From: Rhodospirillaceae bacterium
Lineage (GTDB): Bacteria > Pseudomonadota > Alphaproteobacteria > Rhodospirillales > Rhodospirillaceae
Assembly: GCA_029245025.1 (NCBI GenBank)
Contig: JAQWQC010000027.1
Coordinates: 1-64,000, forward strand
Direction: 5' to 3'
Length of the DNA stretch: 64,000 bases
Both the position numbers and the translations under genes were made by a program. Below, piece after piece: positions 56,324-64,000 of this stretch (within the stretch, counting starts at the first letter, position 1; every line of letters begins with the position of its first letter). The notes below the pieces were generated by a model. The model did not search any database and was not told the origin of the DNA. It saw only the letters and a list, made by a program, of their open reading frames with translations.

Positions 56324-57427
56324 ATGGCGACCACCAAAAAAAGAATATATCTCGACTATAATGCAACTACTCCGCTTTTTCCGAAAGTGGCGACAGTTCT
56401 GTCACAAGCTTTTGGTAGTCTAGGAAACGCATCGTCTATTCATAAAGAAGGGCGATCGGTTAGGGGCGCGATAGAAGATGCTAGGGAGAGCGTCAGTAAA
56501 CTCATCGGCGTTCCAGCATCAACGATCATTTTCTCTTCCGGCGGCACAGAAGCAAATACGACAGTGGTCCGTGGTCTAATAAACAGTGGTGCTGTGAATG
56601 ATATATTTTGTTCCGCTATAGAGCATCCATCCGTTCGAGATCATGTGAATCCTGAGCGCCATATACCAGTCGACAACAGAGGCCGGATCGACCTGCAACA
56701 ATTGCATGATGTTTTAAGAGGCAAAAAAGCTCCATTCTTAATGTGCGTTATGCTGGCGAACAATGAGACTGGTGTCCTTCAGCCTATACGAGATGTGTCT
56801 ACACTGGTGCATGAGTTTGGTGGGCTTGTGTTGTGCGATTGCGTCCAGGGTCCCGGCAAAACGGACTTGGACTTTACGTCCCTTGGGGCTGATTTTCTGA
56901 CGTTCTCGGCGCACAAAATTGGTGGCCCGCAGGGGGTCGGCTGCTTTGTGATGAATTCTGAGGCTGATCTAGAGCCACTGTTGATCGGCGGGGGGCAGGA
57001 AAATAAACGTAGGTCCGGCACGGAGAATGCGCCGGGAATAATCGGCTTTGGTGCAGCAGCCCGAATTACGGCAGAAACTAGTAATGTTGAGAAAATATCT
57101 GGACTGCGTGATCAGTTAGAGGCTGCTCTCTTAAGGGCTAAATCAGATGCGATCATTTTCGGTCGCGAGGTAGATCGAATTTCGAACACGACCAATGTAG
57201 CTATTCCTGGAGTATCTAGCGAGAGGCAGCTTATTAAACTTGATCTTGCAGGGTTTGCGGTTAGCGCTGGGTCTGCGTGTTCGTCCGGAAAAATTTCTTC
57301 CAGTCATGTTTTGTTAGCCATGGGGGTATCTGAGGAGATAGCTGGATCGGCAATACGTATCAGCATTGGCCGAGAAACATCTTGGCCTGACTTGGAAAAA
57401 TTTGTTGAAATATGGGCGACCTTATGA
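56324..57427 (+). CDS. iscS: Cysteine desulfurase, IscS/NifS type (group I)
   Basis: Group I desulfurase supplying persulfide sulfur. The 367-residue protein has YLDYNATTPLFPKV at the start, SGGTEANTTVVRG, FSAHKIGGPQGVGCFVM with the PLP lysine, and the flexible-loop cysteine in SAGSACSSGKISSSHVLLAMG. It is shorter than E. coli IscS (404). Located after iscR, before fdx and mnmA, it may feed both Fe-S assembly and tRNA thiolation. It differs from SufS at 3459, which has the group II RAGHHC motif. Confidence 0.93.
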   Translation: MATTKKRIYLDYNATTPLFPKVATVLSQAFGSLGNASSIHKEGRSVRGAIEDARESVSKLIGVPASTIIFSSGGTEANTTVVRGLINSGAVNDIFCSAIEHPSVRDHVNPERHIPVDNRGRIDLQQLHDVLRGKKAPFLMCVMLANNETGVLQPIRDVSTLVHEFGGLVLCDCVQGPGKTDLDFTSLGADFLTFSAHKIGGPQGVGCFVMNSEADLEPLLIGGGQENKRRSGTENAPGIIGFGAAARITAETSNVEKISGLRDQLEAALLRAKSDAIIFGREVDRISNTTNVAIPGVSSERQLIKLDLAGFAVSAGSACSSGKISSSHVLLAMGVSEEIAGSAIRISIGRETSWPDLEKFVEIWATL

Positions 57428-57485
57428 GCAACCCATCGAATTATGCGGCTGGACACCGCGGTCATGCCGTGAAGAAGCGCTCTCT

Positions 57486-57815
57486 GTGGTAAAAATTTAT
57501 TTTGTTAGTCCATCAGGGAAGGTAACGTCACTCTATGCTGACGCGGGTAAATCCGTTTTGGATGTCGCTCATGCCAACGGCATAGATATTGAAGGGGCCT
57601 GCGAGGGGGCAATGGCCTGTTCTACATGCCATGTCGTTGTGGACTCTCAGTGGTATGAGCGGCTTCCTGAGCCCAGTGAAGAAGAGCAGGATATGCTAGA
57701 CTTGACCAATGGACTGACGAGAACCTCGAGGCTAGGCTGCCAACTTAGGCTAGACCAAAGTCTAGACGGATTGGTTGTGCACCTTCCTCTAGAGACGCAT
57801 AACATGCTCGATTAG
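57486..57815 (+). CDS. fdx: [2Fe-2S] ferredoxin, adrenodoxin/Isc type
   Basis: An electron carrier of the ISC system. The four cluster cysteines are present in GACEGAMACSTCHVVV and LGCQLRL (C-x5-C-x2-C...C), the adrenodoxin-type spacing, with EEEQDMLDLTNGLT between. I place the start at GTG 57486 (VKIYFVSPSGKVTSLYADAG), giving 109 residues. The open frame begins 120 bases earlier inside iscS but shows no family match there. A 22-codon ATGA-linked ORF (57424-57492) also lies in this junction. Confidence 0.9.
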   Translation: MVKIYFVSPSGKVTSLYADAGKSVLDVAHANGIDIEGACEGAMACSTCHVVVDSQWYERLPEPSEEEQDMLDLTNGLTRTSRLGCQLRLDQSLDGLVVHLPLETHNMLD

Positions 57816-57879
57816 ACCTAATTAGGGTCTGTACTGATTCGTTGCAGTTCTGGCCCTTCGGAACTATAAGCCCTCCATT

Positions 57880-59055
57880 ATGAGCACTACGCCAAAATCT
57901 CCAGAAGGCGCCAAGCCTCGCATTGCCGTAGCTATGTCTGGCGGCGTCGATAGTTCTGTCTGCGCGGCTTTGTTGGTTAAGCAGGGTTATGACGTCGTTG
58001 GTTTGACGATGCAGCTTTATGACCACGGCGCGGCGACAGCCAAGGGCAAGACTTGCTGTGCTGGGCAAGATATTCACGATGCAAAAAGAGTGGCAAATAA
58101 GGTTGGTATTCCACACTACGTACTCGACTACGAGAAGCGGTTCGAGAAAGACGTGATCATCCCCTTCGCAGAATCGTATCGGAGGGGGGAGACTCCGGTA
58201 CCCTGTATTTTGTGCAATCAAACCGTAAAATTTAGAGATCTGATAGAAGCGGCAAAAGACTTCGGTGCTGAGGCGCTAGCGACGGGACATTATATACGGA
58301 GAGAAGAAGTGGACGGTAACGTGTCGCTTCACCGAGCAGTTGATCAAAGCAAAGATCAGTCATACTTTTTATTCGCAACAACGTCGGAGCAGCTTGCATA
58401 TTTAAGGTTTCCATTAGGTGAGGTGTCCAAGCCTGAGACAAGGTCTTTAGCCCAGAAATTCGACTTAGATATTGCCGGAAAAGCGGACAGCCAAGACATT
58501 TGCTTTGTCCCTAAGGGGAGCTACACAAAAGTCATTGAGAAGTTTCACACAGGGGAAAAGAATAAGGGCCGTTTTGTTCATGTCGACGGCCATGACATGG
58601 GCGAGCACGAAGGGATCGAACATTACACCGTTGGGCAGCGCCGCGGGCTAGGGCTTGGTGGCGAAGCAGAGCCTCTTTATGTTGTCGAGATTCGACCAAC
58701 GGACAATGTTGTCGTTGTCGGCCCAAAGGCAAATTTGGCCAAACACGAAATTAATGTCCGTGACGTCAATTGGCTTGGGGGTGGTCGTTTTATTCCAGAT
58801 GGAGAGACCCGAATAGAAGCGCGTGTCCGCAATACACACGAGCCAGTACCCGCTTTGATCTCCCAAGGTGCGCGCACCAACCAAGCTAGGGTGTTTTTCG
58901 AAGAGGCGCTATTTGGCGTATCGCCGGGGCAGGCATGCGTGTTTTACAGCGGTGAGCAAGTACTGGGTGGAGGTTGGATAATGCCTGGAGGGGTAAATAC
59001 CAACGTTCCTCATAACAAGAGGAATGCGGAGGCTTCTGCTGCTAAAGCCTTATAA
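57880..59055 (+). CDS. mnmA: tRNA-specific 2-thiouridylase MnmA
   Basis: MnmA thiolates U34 of tRNA-Lys, -Glu and -Gln using sulfur relayed from IscS. The 391-residue protein has the ATP-PPi loop AVAMSGGVDSSVCAALL, PVPCILCNQTVKF with the first catalytic Cys, ATGHYIRREE, KDQSYFLFATTSEQL, SQDICFVPKGSY and the second Cys in PGQACVFYSGEQVLGGGWI. Its position right after iscR-iscS-fdx suits the sulfur-relay role. Confidence 0.95.
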   Translation: MSTTPKSPEGAKPRIAVAMSGGVDSSVCAALLVKQGYDVVGLTMQLYDHGAATAKGKTCCAGQDIHDAKRVANKVGIPHYVLDYEKRFEKDVIIPFAESYRRGETPVPCILCNQTVKFRDLIEAAKDFGAEALATGHYIRREEVDGNVSLHRAVDQSKDQSYFLFATTSEQLAYLRFPLGEVSKPETRSLAQKFDLDIAGKADSQDICFVPKGSYTKVIEKFHTGEKNKGRFVHVDGHDMGEHEGIEHYTVGQRRGLGLGGEAEPLYVVEIRPTDNVVVVGPKANLAKHEINVRDVNWLGGGRFIPDGETRIEARVRNTHEPVPALISQGARTNQARVFFEEALFGVSPGQACVFYSGEQVLGGGWIMPGGVNTNVPHNKRNAEASAAKAL

Positions 59056-59148
59056 TAAGCGCCGATGTACCCAGTAAATATTTATCCGGTTTCCTTTGTT
59101 TGACATTAAGGCAGGTGAACGCTAAGAAATCGGCCGTTTTCGGCTTGG

Positions 59149-59225
59149 GGCGGAGTAGCTCAGTTGGTTAGAGCAGGGGAATCATAATCCTCGTGTCGGG
59201 AGTTCAAATCTCTCCTCCGCTACCA
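59149..59225 (+). tRNA. tRNA-Met (CAT anticodon, elongator type)
   Basis: A full cloverleaf: acceptor GGCGGAG pairs with CTCCGCT (first pair G-T), TA, D stem GCTC/GAGC, anticodon stem GGGGA/TCCTC with loop ATCATAA (anticodon CAT), T stem GGGAG/CTCTC with loop TTCAAAT, discriminator A and encoded CCA. Length is 77 bases. The sequence resembles alphaproteobacterial elongator tRNA-Met. A CAT anticodon can also mark tRNA-Ile2 (lysidine), which I consider less likely; the initiator is excluded since pair 1-72 is formed. The GC-rich block starts after it. Confidence 0.9.
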
Positions 59226-59513
59226 TTCTTCTGCGGTTTTAAGCACCCTCAATATTATAATCCTCGTTCCCTGTGCCCGCAATTGGCCCGTGGGCTTTAG
59301 TTGTTAGCTTTTCATAGTCGAGAAACGCTTTGTTTCGCGAACACATACCCTTGGGCACTCGCAAGGTTGAACAATACATGTGAAAAGACATAATTCGACA
59401 GAACACCTTTACCGTCGTTGTACGCGATGTCGAGATTAAACTGAGAACCTGTGTTACCCTATTCCTAAATGATTACAGCGTTGACATTGGGATAGACCCT
59501 CGGTTTCGCCCCT

Positions 59514-60302
59514 TTACTCGTGGATCGTCCTCGCCACACGAAGACCAATAAAAATACCCCGGCTGCCGGCTCCCATGCGGTGGCGATGATCGGACCGCAG
59601 ATTGAGCGCGCTGTTAATCCACGCCCCACCCCGGTTGTTACGTTGACAGTGACCGTCCTCTTTAACAGCGGTGCCATCTGTGGGGGCACCGTCATAAGTT
59701 GACTGATAACAATCCTCGACCCATTCCCACACATTGCCGTGCATATCGTGAAGCCCGAACGCGTTGGGCAGCTTGAGCCCAACCGGATGTATATGACCAC
59801 CTGAGTTTTCACCAAACCAGGCATAACGGCCGAGCTCTTTGATATTGTCACCGAAGGAAAACAAAGCAGCACTGCCGGCGCGCGCGGCGTATTCCCATTC
59901 CGCCTCCGTAGGCAATCGGTAGGGCCGCCTGGCAAGGACGCTGAGTTTCTGAACAAACTCCTGCGCCTCGTTCCAGGATACGGTTTCAACCGGAAGGTTT
60001 GTGGTGCCGTCCTGGTAGTCGCTGTTATTCTCCCCCATCACGGCTGTCCATAATTCCTGCGTCACCTCGTATTTGCCAAGAGCAAACGAACGAACCTTCA
60101 CGGTCCGCTCCGGCATTTCATCGGGCGCGGGCATGAAATTGATGCTCGGTATCGGCTTTGCACCCATGACGAAAGTGCCGCCGGGAACAACCACCATTTC
60201 TGGACAGGTCGAACAATCCTTGAAGGTTGTCCCGGATGCTTGTGCGAGTACTGGCAGACAACCTATCAGGCTAACCAGCGAAAGCGCCCAAATTACCCTC
60301 AT
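59514..60302 (-). CDS. Secreted SUMF1/FGE-fold protein, copy A
   Basis: A 262-residue exported protein of the formylglycine-generating-enzyme fold. A signal peptide (IWALSLVSLIGCLPVLAQA) precedes KDCSTCPEMVVVPGGTFVMG. Other fold markers are LGKYEVTQELWTAVMG, VETVSWNEAQEFVQKLS, YRLPTEAEWEYAARAGS, GLHDMHGNVWEWVEDCY and RGGAWINSALNLRSDHR. The paired catalytic cysteines of true FGE are absent at the C terminus, where GAWI stands in place of the Gly-x-Trp/Tyr-Cys type motif. It may bind a ligand or modify an unknown substrate. It is divergent from copy B (145-base gap). Confidence 0.85.
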   Translation of the reverse strand: MRVIWALSLVSLIGCLPVLAQASGTTFKDCSTCPEMVVVPGGTFVMGAKPIPSINFMPAPDEMPERTVKVRSFALGKYEVTQELWTAVMGENNSDYQDGTTNLPVETVSWNEAQEFVQKLSVLARRPYRLPTEAEWEYAARAGSAALFSFGDNIKELGRYAWFGENSGGHIHPVGLKLPNAFGLHDMHGNVWEWVEDCYQSTYDGAPTDGTAVKEDGHCQRNNRGGAWINSALNLRSDHRHRMGAGSRGIFIGLRVARTIHE

Positions 60303-60446
60303 AGTGATCGCATCCTTGAGACAAGCCTGGTGTGGGACTGTAGGGTAACGAACATCAAACCAACCCGCTATACTTAACGCGGTCCAAGGGCAAATCCCGG
60401 ATATGGGCTAACCCAATGGCCAGCGCGACGAAGGAAAAAAGTAAGC

Positions 60447-61235
60447 ATGGCTATCGGAACAAGAGTTCGGTTCGTATGGGCGTTGGCAGGCCTGCTTAGC
60501 CTGTCTGCGTGTACATACTCACCCGTCATGGTGATAAAAGACTGTGCGATTTGTCCTGAGTTGGTGGTGATACCGGCCGGTTCCTTCATTATGGGCGCAG
60601 ATCTTGACGCGAGTCCCTTGTTCACGCCTGTCCCCAATGAATTGCCTCAACGCAGGGTAACCATTAACTCTTTTGCCATGGGTAAATACGAAGTCACCCA
60701 AGCCCAGTGGTTTGAGGTCACGGGGGAACGGCCCAGCGAGTTTATTGGCGATGACTTACCGGTCGAGACTGTCTCTTGGAAAGACATTCATGGGTTTATC
60801 GAAAAACTCAATGCCATGACGGGACAGACATACCGCTTGCCTACGGAGGCGGAATGGGAATACGCCGCGCGGGCGGGCAGCAAAGCGCAGTTTACCTTCG
60901 GCGATGATGTAGAAGAGCTTGGTCAATACGCCTGGTATCTCGACAATTCGGAAGACAGCACCCATCCAGTTGGCCAGAAGCTGCCAAATGCCTTCGGCCT
61001 TTATGACGTTCACGGTAATGTCTGGGAATGGACCGCCGACTGTTACAAGGATTCGTTTGCAGACGCACCCAACGACGGTAGCGCTGTAGAGAAAGAGGGC
61101 CATTGTTATCGGGTTGATCGCGGCGGGTCGTGGATTAATAAGCCCTTTAACGTGAGATTGACTCAACGTCATCGCAGCGGCGCTGGAGATCGATACTTCG
61201 GAATGGGATTCCGGTTGGCCCGATCACTTAATTAG
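60447..61235 (+). CDS. SUMF1/FGE-fold lipoprotein, copy B
   Basis: A 262-residue paralogue of copy A on the other strand. The N terminus is a lipoprotein signal (LAGLLSLSACTYS, lipobox LSAC), then KDCAICPELVVIPAGSFIMG. The core matches copy A block by block: MGKYEVTQAQWFEVTG, VETVSWKDIHGFIEKLNAMT, YRLPTEAEWEYAARAGS, GLYDVHGNVWEWTADCY, RGGSWINKPFNVRLTQR. It too lacks FGE-type catalytic cysteines. Anchoring differs: this copy is tethered by a lipid, copy A is probably soluble. Base composition is richer in G+C than upstream genes. Confidence 0.85.
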   Translation: MAIGTRVRFVWALAGLLSLSACTYSPVMVIKDCAICPELVVIPAGSFIMGADLDASPLFTPVPNELPQRRVTINSFAMGKYEVTQAQWFEVTGERPSEFIGDDLPVETVSWKDIHGFIEKLNAMTGQTYRLPTEAEWEYAARAGSKAQFTFGDDVEELGQYAWYLDNSEDSTHPVGQKLPNAFGLYDVHGNVWEWTADCYKDSFADAPNDGSAVEKEGHCYRVDRGGSWINKPFNVRLTQRHRSGAGDRYFGMGFRLARSLN

Positions 61236-61251
61236 CCGTTTGCCTTCCCCA

Positions 61252-62853
61252 TCAGTGCGCATTGCGAAGATAACTTGACACATCAGCGGGGTCACCTTGG
61301 CTGTCATAAATCAAGGTATCGGGATAGGGGGCAAAAGGACGCTCATATTCTATTTGCGACGCCTGGAGGGGATAATGGACCTGATCCCGGTATTGGGGTT
61401 TTTCTGTTAGTGCGTATCCCGTCAAAATGTCAGGCGCCTTACCTCCTTCGACCCAGTGTTCCAATATGGAAAGATGGTCGAAATACGGGCCTTCGGGCGG
61501 TCCGAACAGGCATCGTTTTTCACCGGGAATCATATAGAGGCGGAAGAACTTGCGTGTTTCTTCGATGCTGCCCACCTCTCGCGCCAACCGCTGGTAATAT
61601 TGAGCTGGGTAAGACCCTGGCATGGCCGTTTCGTTCCATCCATGGGTCATGAGAATCTTTCCGCCACGCGCCTGAAACCCTGAGTAATCGGTGGAATCAG
61701 CCGACACTAGGTTTTCGGACTCATCAAAAAAGGCGGGTGATCTATTGAGATCAAAATCTGCAATTTCATACGATGGTCCAGGTGCCGCCGGGAAAATGAA
61801 ATAGCGCATCATCTCAGCGACAAAATTGGCGTAGCCGGGTTTGCCGCCGAAGTAAGCACTGGCCCAGGTTAACTCCGATCCCCGCATCATACCCGGATAA
61901 ATCTGTTCGCCGTTGTCACGCGATGGCCCTGCATACATCTTCCGCGCCGTCTCTACCTTTTCAGGTGAAAAACAGTTTTTCTCCTTTGACCCACTGCATG
62001 CCAGCTCTGTTGGATCGAAGTCACAGTGTTCTGGGTCCGAGAGAATGCCGTCGTTGAGCCCGTCTAATCCGTCGCAAGCACCAAGAACGGCATGATGAAG
62101 CTTCTCGACATCCGCCCGTGAAAGAATGTGCTTGCCCGTCGCATTTATATTGGCGCGCATATTCCACGTCATTAGATAGTTCAGCCGGGTAAAATTGAAG
62201 ACCACGCCGCCGTTAACAATGATGCCGTCGAAATCATCCGGATAGCGTTGCGCTTCAACAAGCGCTTGGCGTCCACCAGTACCGCAGCCGCGAAAATATT
62301 TTGTCTTTGCCGTTACACCATAAAAAGTTGATATCAGCGTATCGGCAGCCAGAGCGGTGACATGGGTTGCGCGGTAACCGAAGTCGATCTTACCTTGAGG
62401 ATTATTGACCGCCCAGATACCTGACTGGCTGCTAAACGCTTTGTGACCCATATCTGAGCCCGCTACCGCATACCCCCGGGCAAGCGCATCATCGGTCGCT
62501 TTCGGATTCAAGAGACCGCACATACCACGGCATCCTTGCTGGAGATAGCGGCCGTTCCAATTAACCAGCGGAAGTCGAACCTCGAACCCTACTTGCGGTG
62601 CGGCAAAGCCTTCCACCGCACAATGGGCTGGAAGCGTATTGCTAGCTTCAACCGGTTGAGCGCGTCCGATAACGGCGGGAACGTCGCCCTCAAGAACGAA
62701 TGATTGCCCTCCAAGGGCACGACAGGCATCGCCCTCTGCGCTGAACACAAAATGGCTACTCATAATCAGCGTCGCAAGAAAAACGCTCAAAAAAATTACC
62801 TTAGGCCAGCACAAACATTGTTGGATAGAGACTTGGGTCTTACGGGTGGGCAT
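61252..62853 (-). CDS. Tannase/feruloyl-esterase family protein with altered catalytic triad
   Basis: A 533-residue exported alpha/beta hydrolase (signal region about residues 18-39). Tannase-family architecture is clear: LPLVNWNGRYLQQGCRGMCG, DFGYRATHVTALAA, QRYPDDFDGIIVNGG, and FQARGGKILMTHGWNETAMP. The nucleophile block, normally GCSxGGRQ, reads GCGTGGRQ (Gly191, codon 62281-62283). The usual HGWxD block has Glu where Asp is expected, and the usual PGxxHC block reads PGEKRC with Arg for His. The two cysteines normally joined near the active site remain. It is probably not an active esterase of the standard kind; the frame is intact over its full length. Confidence 0.85.
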   Translation of the reverse strand: MPTRKTQVSIQQCLCWPKVIFLSVFLATLIMSSHFVFSAEGDACRALGGQSFVLEGDVPAVIGRAQPVEASNTLPAHCAVEGFAAPQVGFEVRLPLVNWNGRYLQQGCRGMCGLLNPKATDDALARGYAVAGSDMGHKAFSSQSGIWAVNNPQGKIDFGYRATHVTALAADTLISTFYGVTAKTKYFRGCGTGGRQALVEAQRYPDDFDGIIVNGGVVFNFTRLNYLMTWNMRANINATGKHILSRADVEKLHHAVLGACDGLDGLNDGILSDPEHCDFDPTELACSGSKEKNCFSPEKVETARKMYAGPSRDNGEQIYPGMMRGSELTWASAYFGGKPGYANFVAEMMRYFIFPAAPGPSYEIADFDLNRSPAFFDESENLVSADSTDYSGFQARGGKILMTHGWNETAMPGSYPAQYYQRLAREVGSIEETRKFFRLYMIPGEKRCLFGPPEGPYFDHLSILEHWVEGGKAPDILTGYALTEKPQYRDQVHYPLQASQIEYERPFAPYPDTLIYDSQGDPADVSSYLRNAH

Positions 62854-62980
62854 TGTCTCGCGGCCTTTACAAAGGTTTGATGCGGTAATTAATCATCGTT
62901 TCTATGGCGGCGTGCTACAAGTGCTAACTGATTTGCAGTCCAGTAATCGCATGTAATGATCGTCTTTTGGGAGCAAAGCT

Positions 62981-63577
62981 ATGAAAGAAATTGGATCAAC
63001 AATATCACGCCGGTCTCTAGGGATGCTGGCTGTCTCCGCACCGGGACTGGCTCTGTCGGGCCAGCCCGCGATTGCCGCCGAAGAGCCAAAAACCACCCAG
63101 CAGGTTCGGGACCGTTTCCCGGTCTTGGCCCGTCACGAGGGTGTCTGGGACGGTACATTCATGCGTTTGGATGCGGATAACAAGGTGGCTGCTGAGTTTA
63201 AATCTCGAATCATCAAACGGTTTTTACCCGATGAATTCTGGCCGAATATTTATCATCAGACCAATATGTACGAATTTGCCGACGGCACCACGCAGGTCAT
63301 CGATACCAAAGGCGAGTACCGCGACGGCAAGATCCATTTCGGCAGCGAGCGGGTCCAAGGCTGGCAGCTCGATGACCTGACGGATCCGTTTCATCGCACG
63401 GTCTTTCTCTACATGGTCTATACCAGCGATCCCGCGCAGTATGTCTATGAACTGATTAACATTTCAGACGATGGTCAGCACCGCACGCGAATAACCCAGT
63501 TCCTGAAAGACGGCCGGAATACCCGGCGTACCCTGATTGACGAAGACCTTGTCAGCCGCGATTGGTCCAAATTCTGA
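62981..63577 (+). CDS. TAT-exported protein, DUF3598/lipocalin-like
   Basis: A 198-residue protein. The N terminus has a twin-arginine-like signal, ISRRSLGMLAVSAPGLALSG, so folded export is likely. The body has the look of a small beta-barrel: ARHEGVWDGTFMRLDADNKV at the start of the mature part, SRIIKRFLPDEFWPNIYHQT, then strands up to the terminal TRITQFLKDGRNTRRTLI. The start resembles DUF3598/lipocalin-type proteins, but I am not sure of the family. No partner genes are identified. It is divergent from the tannase-like gene. Confidence 0.55.
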   Translation: MKEIGSTISRRSLGMLAVSAPGLALSGQPAIAAEEPKTTQQVRDRFPVLARHEGVWDGTFMRLDADNKVAAEFKSRIIKRFLPDEFWPNIYHQTNMYEFADGTTQVIDTKGEYRDGKIHFGSERVQGWQLDDLTDPFHRTVFLYMVYTSDPAQYVYELINISDDGQHRTRITQFLKDGRNTRRTLIDEDLVSRDWSKF

Positions 63578-63640
63578 GAAACCGTCGCTAGTTTGAAGTG
63601 AGATAGTTAGTGTTCGGGCTTTGGGTCGACGTCCTCTAGC

Positions 63641-64000
63641 TTAACGAGAAAACTGTGGTGTCTGCGATAGCTCCCCAAAATATCCATCGCGCGTTATGGC
63701 AAAACCACGAATAGAACTGCGAGATTCCCAATCGAACCCCGGAACCGAAAAGTTGAATCCGCTGTTCTCAAAAGCTGTGTTACCAAGGGCCTGAGTGACA
63801 TCTGGCCTCTTGCCGGTTGTGCTCCCGTAGTAAATTAGCTTATCTCCCGAAAATAAAAGCACGAGATCAACTGCGTCAGTCGCCCCCAGGTCGGCCGCCC
63901 AGCCCGATATTTGTACGAAGTCACTGCGTTGCATGGCGGACCCCCGAACCGTTTTGATGTTGTCAAGATAACCTTGCACACGAGCCTGATCATACTCGAA
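63641..64000 (-). CDS. C-terminal part of a protein cut by the right edge
   Basis: The minus-strand frame is open from base 64000 to a stop at 63641, so the start lies outside the window; about 119 residues are visible. The segment QISGWAADLGATDAVDLVLL, then FSGDKLIYYGSTTGKRPDVT and SGFNFSVPGFDW, has the feel of a beta-sandwich end domain that occurs at the C terminus of some membrane or glycan-related proteins. I do not recognise the family. No function is claimed. Confidence 0.55.
   Translation of the reverse strand, partial: FEYDQARVQGYLDNIKTVRGSAMQRSDFVQISGWAADLGATDAVDLVLLFSGDKLIYYGSTTGKRPDVTQALGNTAFENSGFNFSVPGFDWESRSSIRGFAITRDGYFGELSQTPQFSR

Noticed and set aside
57366-57485. Longer N terminus for the ferredoxin, overlapping iscS
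   Set aside because: The 40 extra residues have no ferredoxin similarity; GTG 57486 begins the standard fold.
57424-57492. 22-codon ORF coupled to iscS by ATGA and ending just inside fdx
   Set aside because: Too short and without similarity; it may be a translational linker but I cannot support it as a gene.
57813-57840. AGACC/GGTCT hairpin after fdx as a terminator
   Set aside because: The stem is only five bases and no T-run follows.
59149-59225. Attachment-site duplication of the tRNA-Met 3' end
   Set aside because: I found no second copy of the T-arm/acceptor sequence in the remaining 4.8 kb and no integrase; the far boundary may be outside.
59149-59225. Alternative identity as tRNA-Ile2 (CAT modified to lysidine)
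   Set aside because: The body matches the alphaproteobacterial elongator Met pattern better, though I cannot prove it without tilS-determinant analysis.
62902-63096. Minus-strand 64-codon frame at the start of the TAT-exported protein
   Set aside because: It is antisense to a better supported gene and has no signal, motif or ribosome site.

Overview
The window reads as chromosomal DNA of an alphaproteobacterium of moderate GC. Family-level clues are an NDUFA12-type complex I accessory gene next to MlaD and DUF2155 genes, a class II (B12-dependent) ribonucleotide reductase of the long ~1230-residue form, RNase E starting KRMLVD-HPEETRVVV with acidic and Arg-rich inserts, a SUF operon with SufU and SufT, and a HIG1-type small protein. 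I cannot place it below class level; a marine Rhodospirillales-like lineage is a guess. Coding density is high. I saw no rRNA, CRISPR array, insertion sequence or convincing rho-independent terminator.

Layout. 1-6061: Fe-S assembly operon sufB(partial)-sufC-sufD-sufS-sufU-sufT-sufA, tightly spaced. 6234-11683: HIG1 protein, TauE/SafE exporter, N-formylglutamate amidohydrolase, tRNA-Val(GAC), a family 5 solute-binding protein, a broken small secreted ORF and a DUF1838 protein. 11691-18908: parE, thioesterase, FAD-linked oxidase, a DUF482/GNAT protein, RidA and serA with a structured leader. 18915-19614: frameshifted relic that resembles a CD-NTase (SMODS) nucleotidyltransferase. 19639-23340: nrdJ, with tandem NrdR-like boxes upstream. 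23721-30578: NDUFA12, two tandem MlaD proteins, DUF2155, then aat, accC-accB-aroQ on the other strand, a thiS-thiG fusion and an aldo/keto reductase. 30579-31135: debris of a flagellar hook gene. 31136-46094: DUF2786-like protein, DsbA-like protein, M48 protease with TPR region, gamma-glutamyltransferase-like lipoprotein, aminotransferase, RNase E, AmiC, PBP1A, a YkgJ-like protein, prfB with its programmed frameshift, and bcp. 46129-59055: glnE, an AsmA/YhdP-like protein, tyrS, anmK, an alpha/beta hydrolase, then iscR-iscS-fdx-mnmA. 59149-64000: tRNA-Met, then a visibly more GC-rich accessory block with two divergent SUMF1-domain proteins, a tannase-family protein lacking its catalytic residues, a TAT-exported protein and an ORF cut by the right edge.

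How the genes work together. Two sulfur-mobilising loci are present: SUF (SufS+SufU feeding the SufBCD scaffold, with SufA and SufT downstream) and IscR-IscS-ferredoxin followed by mnmA, where IscS sulfur plausibly serves tRNA thiolation. The rne-amiC-mrcA-prfB stretch is housekeeping for RNA decay, cell wall and translation. accB/accC and aroQ serve fatty-acid and aromatic synthesis.

I found no intact, clearly new multi-gene system. The most unusual items are decayed or altered ones: the CD-NTase-like relic, the hook-gene relic, a tannase homologue with all three catalytic positions changed, an IscR homologue with no cysteine, and a long-range inverted repeat in the rne leader.
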